From the NCBI GenBank assembly GCA_937907605.1, contig CALCYI010000050.1, forward strand, positions 1 to 35,248: a stretch of DNA of 35,248 nucleotides, in the 5' to 3' direction. How positions within the stretch are numbered: position 1 is the stretch's first letter; the number at the start of each line of letters is the position of its first letter. Under the pieces are notes generated by a model that was given only the letters and a program-made list of their open reading frames with translations, did not search any database and was not told where the DNA came from. The position numbers were made by a program, and so were the translations under genes. The stretch comes from an uncultured Clostridia bacterium (GTDB lineage: Bacteria; Bacillota; Clostridia; Oscillospirales; Acutalibacteraceae). Below are positions 31,167 to 35,248 of the stretch, one piece after another.

Positions 31167-31194
31167 ATATGCTCTCCAACGAGAAAATAAAAAA

Positions 31195-31213
31195 TTTAAT
31201 GTTTTTCGTTAAA
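31195..31213. promoter_or_regulatory. Putative operator 1 of the DUF2975/XRE module
   Basis: TTTAA-N9-TTAAA with CG at the right inner edge, just upstream of the -35 box. Same 19-bp architecture as operator 2 at 31252-31270. Confidence 0.5.
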
Positions 31214-31219
31214 AAAGTA

Positions 31220-31248
31220 TTGACAAACGCAAAATGATGTGTTATAGT
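31220..31248 (+). promoter_or_regulatory. Promoter of the DUF2975/XRE/FAD genes
   Basis: TTGACA (31220-31225), a 17-bp spacer and TATAGT (31243-31248). It sits exactly between the two putative operators. Confidence 0.88.
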
Positions 31249-31250
31249 GT

Positions 31251-31271
31251 GTTTAACGATAAACGTTAAAC
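31251..31271. promoter_or_regulatory. Putative operator 2 of the DUF2975/XRE module
   Basis: GTTTAACG-ATAAA-CGTTAAAC, a perfect 8-bp inverted repeat covering the predicted transcription start. Repressor binding here would block initiation. The neighbouring small XRE protein is the obvious candidate (inference). Confidence 0.7.
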
Positions 31272-31300
31272 AATTTATTTTATTCGTTGGAGGTAGAAAA

Positions 31301-32017
31301 ATGAATACGAATTTAAAGAAAAACATTAATACCGCGGGCACCGTGGGCTACATCATTTCAATCTTTATGATTATCGCACTGATTGCAGGAATGGTAACCG
31401 TAGCGCTCGGCACCGTAGCGACAGGGCTCGTTGCCAAGGAAGAGGTTAACGTAACCGTATCAAGTAATATTGACGTTACCGCTAAAGGCAACATCCTTGA
31501 AAAGCTCAGAAACGTCGTAACGCTCGACGGCGGCGAAAACTTTGCCGACATTCTCGGCGAAAGCGGCGGCACTTCCGTTGCCGTAGACGACAGCGACCTG
31601 TCCGAATTCAGCGTAAATGAAACTGAAAACGGAATAGCAATCAATGCAAAAACCAACCCCGTAAGCTTTACGGCGGGCAGGCTGATTGCCGCTTTGGTAA
31701 TCACCTTCCTTTATTTCGGCGCACTTGTCGTGATGTTCCATATGGTCAAGTACCTTATGAAAGCGCTTAAGGAATGTGATACCCCGTTCACAGAGGCAGT
31801 AATTAAGAATATGCAGCGTTTCGGTTGGTCACTGATTCCCGTAATTATTATGTCAGCCGTTGCCGAATCTGCATGGGGCGCACTCACTACGGGCGGCACG
31901 ATGATCAACTTCTCGCTTAACCTCGGCGGACTTCTGGTTCTTGCAGTCGTATTTGTACTTACTCTTGTATTCAAGTACGGCGCTGAGCTCCAGAAAGAAT
32001 CCGACGAGACTCTCTAA
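31301..32017 (+). CDS. DUF2975-like membrane protein
   Basis: A 238-residue membrane protein with hydrophobic segments near residues 15-42, 123-145, 170-190 and 203-225. An exterior-type loop (about 45-118), rich in Val, Thr and Asp, separates helix 1 from helix 2. The arrangement and the KALKECDTPFTEAVIKNMQRFGW segment resemble DUF2975 proteins, which are commonly paired with a small YozG-like XRE regulator as here. Function is unknown. ATG at 31301 with GGAGG upstream. The open frame reaches back to 31247, but that part lies over the promoter and operator. Confidence 0.75.
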   Translation: MNTNLKKNINTAGTVGYIISIFMIIALIAGMVTVALGTVATGLVAKEEVNVTVSSNIDVTAKGNILEKLRNVVTLDGGENFADILGESGGTSVAVDDSDLSEFSVNETENGIAINAKTNPVSFTAGRLIAALVITFLYFGALVVMFHMVKYLMKALKECDTPFTEAVIKNMQRFGWSLIPVIIMSAVAESAWGALTTGGTMINFSLNLGGLLVLAVVFVLTLVFKYGAELQKESDETL

Positions 32018-32029
32018 GGCGGTGAGAAT

Positions 32030-32242
32030 ATGGGAAAGATAGTTTTACGTCTTGACAGAGTAATGGCGGACAGAAAGATGAGCCTTAATGAGCTTTCTGA
32101 GAAGGTGGGCGTTGCCAACGTCAACCTCTCCAAGCTCAAAAACGGTCACGTAAGCGCTATTCGCTTTTCAACCCTTATCGCCCTTTGCGAAGCGCTTCAT
32201 TGCCAGCCCGGCGATATTATTGAGTATCAACCCGAAGAATAA
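32030..32242 (+). CDS. Small XRE/YozG-type transcriptional regulator
   Basis: A 70-residue single-domain helix-turn-helix protein. The recognition region is MSLNELSEKVGVANVNLSKLKNGHVSAIRFSTLIALCEALHCQPGDI, a Cro/CI-type fold as in YozG. It starts 12 bp after the DUF2975-like gene with GGCGGTGAG upstream. It probably controls the promoter 0.8 kb upstream through the paired TTTAA-N9-TTAAA sites. Whether the membrane protein modulates it is unknown. Confidence 0.9.
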   Translation: MGKIVLRLDRVMADRKMSLNELSEKVGVANVNLSKLKNGHVSAIRFSTLIALCEALHCQPGDIIEYQPEE

Positions 32243-32280
32243 TTAATAATCCTAAATTAAACTGTCAGGGAGGTCTGATT

Positions 32281-33591
32281 ATGAGCAGGATTATCGTAGC
32301 AGGCGCAGGTCACGGCGGACTTACCGCGGCGTACCACCTTGCAAAAAACGGCTTTGACGTAACTGTGATTGAAAAGAGAAAGCGCGCCGACCTTGGCCAC
32401 GACTGGCACGACTGGATGACCTACGATGCCTTTGACAAGGCAGACCTTCCGCGTCCGGACGAGGACATCGTATATGAAACCGAGCCGCAGAGCTTTCGCA
32501 ATCCGAGCGGCAGCGTAAATATTCAGGTTCCGCGCGACGATATTTCTATCGTAATGGACAGGAAGGAGCTTATTAACTACCTTGTTGAGCTTGCTGAGAA
32601 GGCGGGCGCAAGGCTTCAGTTTGAAACGAAGATAATTGCGCCTTACACCGAGGGCAATACGGTAAAGGGTATTATTATCCGCAAGCCGAGGAGCGTTAAA
32701 ATTCTTGAGGCTGACCTCGTAATAGACAGCGCGGGTATGTACTCCCCAATCCGCTCAAAGCTCCCTGCGCTCTTTAATATTGATAATACCATTGATAAGC
32801 GCAGCATTTTCCACGTTTACCGCGCGTATTTTGAAAATACGACGGGCGAGGTAAACGACCCGCCGTACACGATAAATATGTTCCATATGTACCGCCCGGG
32901 GCTTGACTGGACTATTACGACGAAAGACTACGTTGACGTTCTTCTCGGTAAATTCTCACAGGCGGGCGAGCTCACTCAGGAGGAAATTGACGCAGCTATT
33001 GCCGCGTTCAGAGAGGACTATCCCTTCACGGGTGAAAAGATAGTAAGAGGCGGCGTGAAAGCGGATATTCCGATTAGCCGTATGCTCGCGCTCATAGTTG
33101 CAAACGGCTATGCCGCAATCGGCGACGCCGCGGGCATGACCGTTCCTCTTAACGGCAGCGGTATCGTACTGAGTATGGAGGCGGGCAAAATTCTTGCGGA
33201 TACCGTGCTCGGCGCAGACGGCGACTATTCGGTAAACAAGCTGTGGAATTACGAATACGAGTATTATCAGCAGTACGGCAAGGATTTGGTGGTAATCGAC
33301 ATTATCAAAACCGTATTCACCTACGTAGGCGGCGACGTCGTTGACTACATCTTTGAAAAGGGCATTATGAATGCGGAAATGCTCGGTATAGCAAGCGGAA
33401 ATCCCGTGAAGCTCACGCCCGATTACGTGCTCAACGCAATCAAATCCTCACCTCCGCTGCTTAAATACGTTCCCGCGGTTGCAAAATGCGCAAAGACCGC
33501 ACCGCTCGTTTCGGCGGTAAGCACAAAAATGCCCAAAGAGTACGATGAAAAGAAAGTAGCGCGCTGGATAAAAGCATACAAAGCGCTGTAA
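32281..33591 (+). CDS. FAD-dependent oxidoreductase, geranylgeranyl-reductase-like
   Basis: A 436-residue flavoprotein with an N-terminal Rossmann FAD motif GAGHGG (8-13), an ExK-type end (VTVIEKRKR) and a second FAD contact in YAAIGDAAGMTVPLNGSGI. The overall pattern is that of the FixC / geranylgeranyl reductase / squalene-epoxidase group. The substrate-side region (TYDAFDKADLPRPDED; HMYRPGLDW) is not specific to any enzyme I recognise. It has no transmembrane segment. It follows the XRE gene by 38 bp with SD AGGGAGG and no terminator between, so it probably belongs to the same transcript. It could reduce an isoprenoid or another hydrophobic substrate; this is weak inference. Confidence 0.85.
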   Translation: MSRIIVAGAGHGGLTAAYHLAKNGFDVTVIEKRKRADLGHDWHDWMTYDAFDKADLPRPDEDIVYETEPQSFRNPSGSVNIQVPRDDISIVMDRKELINYLVELAEKAGARLQFETKIIAPYTEGNTVKGIIIRKPRSVKILEADLVIDSAGMYSPIRSKLPALFNIDNTIDKRSIFHVYRAYFENTTGEVNDPPYTINMFHMYRPGLDWTITTKDYVDVLLGKFSQAGELTQEEIDAAIAAFREDYPFTGEKIVRGGVKADIPISRMLALIVANGYAAIGDAAGMTVPLNGSGIVLSMEAGKILADTVLGADGDYSVNKLWNYEYEYYQQYGKDLVVIDIIKTVFTYVGGDVVDYIFEKGIMNAEMLGIASGNPVKLTPDYVLNAIKSSPPLLKYVPAVAKCAKTAPLVSAVSTKMPKEYDEKKVARWIKAYKAL

Positions 33592-33603
33592 AAAGCGATA
33601 TAA

Positions 33604-33635
33604 AAAGGCTGACAGACTTCCGTCTGTCAGCCTTT
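33604..33635. terminator. Bidirectional terminator
   Basis: AAAGGCTGACAGAC, TTCC loop, GTCTGTCAGCCTTT: a perfect 14-bp stem between the FAD oxidoreductase (+) and the convergent XRE gene (-). Confidence 0.93.
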
Positions 33636-33649
33636 AATGCTATTTGCAT

Positions 33650-33874
33650 TTAGTTAAAAATATCCTCATAGGAAACCTTTAAGATTTCCTTTATTATCTT
33701 AATTTCGTCAGGATAAATATGCCGTTGTCCAACCTCAATTTTTGCAACCGCAGAACGCGTAATGTCACAACCGCTTAATTGCAGCTTTGCCGCAAGCTTT
33801 TCCTGCGTCATCTGTCTTTCTTCGCGGAGTCGGCGTATATTCTGACCAATCTTCTTTTCATAATCCCTGTTCAC
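33650..33874 (-). CDS. XRE-family transcriptional regulator
   Basis: A 74-residue helix-turn-helix protein of the Cro/CI type. IGQNIRRLREERQMTQEKLAAKLQLSG is helix 1-2, and ITRSAVAKIEVGQRHIYPDEIKIIKEIL contains the recognition helix. GTG start with GGAGG 7 nt upstream. It is divergent from a 59-aa ORF, and the 116-bp gap contains two 20-bp imperfect palindromes that it may bind. Confidence 0.9.
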   Translation of the reverse strand: MNRDYEKKIGQNIRRLREERQMTQEKLAAKLQLSGCDITRSAVAKIEVGQRHIYPDEIKIIKEILKVSYEDIFN

Positions 33875-33889
33875 AAGTCAACCTCCGAA

Positions 33890-33909
33890 TGCACTTAAAT
33901 AAGCGCAAT
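33890..33909. promoter_or_regulatory. Putative XRE operator, site 1
   Basis: ATGCACTTAAATAAGCGCAA, an imperfect palindrome 15 bp from the XRE start codon. It matches site 2 at 17 of 20 positions. Confidence 0.55.
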
Positions 33910-33916
33910 TATCGCT

Positions 33917-33945
33917 TGACTTTATTTTATCTTTATGTTATCATT
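33917..33945 (+). promoter_or_regulatory. Promoter of the 59-aa ORF
   Basis: TTGACT (33917-33922), a 17-bp spacer and TATCAT (33940-33945), placed between the two putative XRE operators. Confidence 0.6.
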
Positions 33946-33949
33946 TTAT

Positions 33950-33969
33950 TGCACCTATATAAGCGCAAA
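33950..33969. promoter_or_regulatory. Putative XRE operator, site 2
   Basis: TTGCACCTATATAAGCGCAA, a near-perfect palindrome (two mismatched pairs) overlapping the predicted start of the 59-aa ORF transcript. It lies 60 bp from site 1. Confidence 0.6.
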
Positions 33970-33990
33970 TTAAGCAGTAAGGAAAAGAAA

Positions 33991-34170
33991 ATGTCAGTTG
34001 TCAGAGATATTTTTAACGGAAAATACAATCCCCAATATAAAGCAGGCAGCATTGCCGAAGAGCTTGAAAAGGTTGTAGATAAAGAGCATCGTTTTATTAT
34101 TTCAAAATTGCTTCATGCGTCAATCTGGCTATTACAACAAACCTTAATTCAGTATAACAGCAACGTATAA
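33991..34170 (+). CDS. Small hypothetical protein, possibly truncated
   Basis: A 59-residue ORF starting MSVVRDIFNGKYNP, with AAGGAAAA before the ATG and a promoter at 33917-33945. The start resembles small Clostridial proteins of DUF6809 type, which are roughly 100 residues long. The C-terminus (HASIWLLQQTLIQYNSNV) does not look like a continuation of that family, so it may be truncated or frameshifted. Its TAA directly abuts the stop codon of the convergent DUF4418 gene. No function can be assigned. Confidence 0.6.
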   Translation: MSVVRDIFNGKYNPQYKAGSIAEELEKVVDKEHRFIISKLLHASIWLLQQTLIQYNSNV

Positions 34171-34581
34171 TTATCCTTTCTTTTTTTGCACAAACAGATC
34201 AAATGCAGCGGCCGCAATCATTAAAACAGACATCACGATCGTTGCAGGATGCATGACGGAATGGCAACGCATAGTATTCATCATGCAAAGACCAATCATG
34301 TTTCCGGGAAGGATAGCCGAAAACAGCGCCATAGGAATCATAGCAATGGCAAGCCCCTGTTTGACTTTGGATTCCTTTACAAGCAGGTGGATGACGGAGA
34401 TCACGAGCAGAACCGCTGCGATTCCTGTAATCCCCTGCCCAGCCCAATGACAGGTCATCCAGCTCCCGTCGTCCTTTGGACCGCAGGGCGCGAAAAATGT
34501 GCGTATACCGATTAGGAAAACGATACTTAATACAAGCAGAATGATATCTGTAACACCGATGTTTATTTTTTTCTTTTCCAT
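34171..34581 (-). CDS. DUF4418 family membrane protein
   Basis: A 136-residue protein with four hydrophobic segments (about 10-28, 48-66, 74-95 and 111-130). DUF4418-type Cys/His features are FFAPCGPKDDGSWMTCHWAGQ after helix 1 and CMMNTMRCHSVMHP before helix 4. Such proteins are often coded beside ABC transporters and two-component systems; their function is unknown. ATG at 34581 with AAAGGAGC upstream; the longer frame to 34650 lacks an SD. It lies downstream of the response-regulator gene and probably under its control. Confidence 0.8.
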   Translation of the reverse strand: MEKKKINIGVTDIILLVLSIVFLIGIRTFFAPCGPKDDGSWMTCHWAGQGITGIAAVLLVISVIHLLVKESKVKQGLAIAMIPMALFSAILPGNMIGLCMMNTMRCHSVMHPATIVMSVLMIAAAAFDLFVQKKKG

Positions 34582-34649
34582 AGAGATTGCTCCTTTGTGT
34601 TTTATTTCGTTATTTCTAACGCTTATCATCTTACACTCTGGAGCTAACA

Positions 34650-34682
34650 TGGTATTAAACAGAATCTAAACTTTTTCTAAAC
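34650..34682 (-). promoter_or_regulatory. Three 11-bp direct repeats, probable OmpR-type regulator site
   Basis: On the minus strand GTTTAGAAAAA, GTTTAGATTCT and GTTTAATACCA follow each other with exact 11-bp period. OmpR/PhoB regulators bind such tandem sites. The array begins across the response-regulator stop codon. A possible TAAGAT -10 lies about 17-18 bp beyond the third repeat, fitting activation of DUF4418. Confidence 0.6.
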
Positions 34683-35248
34683 CGGCGTATTTTTGACAAA
34701 TTTATATCCGGCACCCCATACCGTTTGTATATACCGGGGATCGGAAGGATTACTTTCAATTTTCTCCCGAAGTCGGTTAATGTGTACCATGACTGTGGCG
34801 GTATCTCCATTTGAATCCATTCCCCACAATCTGTCAAAGATAACATCTTTGGAAAACACGATACCCGGATTTGATGCAAGAAAATATAACAGCTCATATT
34901 CCTTGTTCTTCAAATCTATTTCTTTGCCTCGCACGAAAACCTGGCGATATGGAACAAGGATTTTCAAATCTCCTGCTTCAAGCACATCCGGCGTCTCCTG
35001 CACCCCACCGGCATCCTTCAGCAGCCGTTCATGAATGCCTATATGCGCTTTGACACGTGCCACCAGTTCTCCCGGATTGAACGGCTTGATGACATAATCA
35101 TCTGCTCCAAGTCCCAAGCCGCGTATCTTATCGACATCCTCCTGCTTTGCGGTAACCATGATGATAGGAAGGTTCTGCGTCTGCCGTATCTGACGGCAGA
35201 TTTCAAATCCGTTTGTTCCGGGAAGCATTACATCCAGGATCAGCAGGT
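34677..35248 (-). CDS. OmpR/PhoB-family response regulator (5' end outside window)
   Basis: Partial: the reading frame stays open to the window edge, where it encodes LLILDVMLPG with the phospho-acceptor Asp. Next come the switch Thr (IIMVTAKQED) and Lys (DYVIKPFNPGE), then a winged-helix domain (KNKEYELLYFLASNPGIVFSKDVIFDRLWGMD, VMVHINRLREKIE, IQTVWGAGYKF). The sensor kinase is not in the window. Codon use differs somewhat from genes to the left. About 35 N-terminal residues are missing. Confidence 0.93.
   Translation of the reverse strand, partial: LLILDVMLPGTNGFEICRQIRQTQNLPIIMVTAKQEDVDKIRGLGLGADDYVIKPFNPGELVARVKAHIGIHERLLKDAGGVQETPDVLEAGDLKILVPYRQVFVRGKEIDLKNKEYELLYFLASNPGIVFSKDVIFDRLWGMDSNGDTATVMVHINRLREKIESNPSDPRYIQTVWGAGYKFVKNTPV

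Noticed and set aside
33787..33990. N-terminal extension of the 59-aa ORF
   Set aside because: It would run through the divergent XRE gene, both operators and the promoter; ATG 33991 has its own SD.

Overview
The window is chromosomal DNA from a low-to-mid GC, endospore-lineage Firmicute. It is most like a gut Clostridia/Oscillospiraceae (Ruminococcus-type) genome. The reasons are a Spo0A gene, a T-box leader, a CIRCE-controlled hrcA-grpE-dnaK-dnaJ operon, strong SD sites (GGAGG) with frequent GTG/TTG starts, and sigma-A promoters with 17-bp spacers. I see no rRNA, tRNA, CRISPR array, IS element or prophage.

Layout. (1) 1-4320, minus strand: a promoter, a T-box leader and a two-gene operon. 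The first gene is a LeuA/isopropylmalate-synthase-like protein that keeps the leucine-binding regulatory domain but lacks the usual catalytic and metal residues. It overlaps by 4 bp a second gene that fuses a xylose-isomerase-like TIM barrel to an AMP-forming acyl-CoA synthetase. This is the most unusual unit in the window. (2) 4325-9429, minus: a short MGMT-like protein, a membrane-anchored glycerophosphodiester phosphodiesterase, guaB with its own promoter, a secreted transglutaminase/FN3 protein and a shikimate-kinase-like gene. (3) 9476-16183, minus: two hypothetical genes followed (upstream in transcription) by nth, rarA, queH and two secreted coiled-coil M23 peptidases, tightly packed. 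(4) 16319-21086, minus: the heat-shock operon hrcA-grpE-dnaK-dnaJ with sigma-A promoter, CIRCE and terminator. (5) 21162-24281, minus: ftsE-ftsX and a third coiled-coil M23 peptidase, which looks like the FtsEX-controlled cell-wall hydrolysis module. (6) 24559-29506: spo0A (+), a HAD phosphatase (-), a PutP-type Na+/solute symporter (-), gapA (+) and a YdcF/DUF218 gene (-). (7) 29625-33591, plus: a GPH-family sugar symporter, a DUF2975-like membrane protein with a small XRE regulator behind a promoter flanked by two matching operators, and an FAD oxidoreductase. (8) 33650-35248: a divergent XRE regulator and a 59-aa ORF sharing paired operators, then a DUF4418 membrane protein and a truncated OmpR-type response regulator with three 11-bp direct repeats between them.

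The core genes are housekeeping: purine synthesis, DNA repair, tRNA modification, proteostasis, cell-wall remodelling and glycolysis. The novelty candidates are the T-box / pseudo-LeuA / TIM-ligase operon, the three parallel PcsB-like coiled-coil LytM hydrolases, the short repeats that incorporate stop codons, and the paired-operator regulatory modules near the right end. All functional statements rest on reading motifs by eye; no database search was run.
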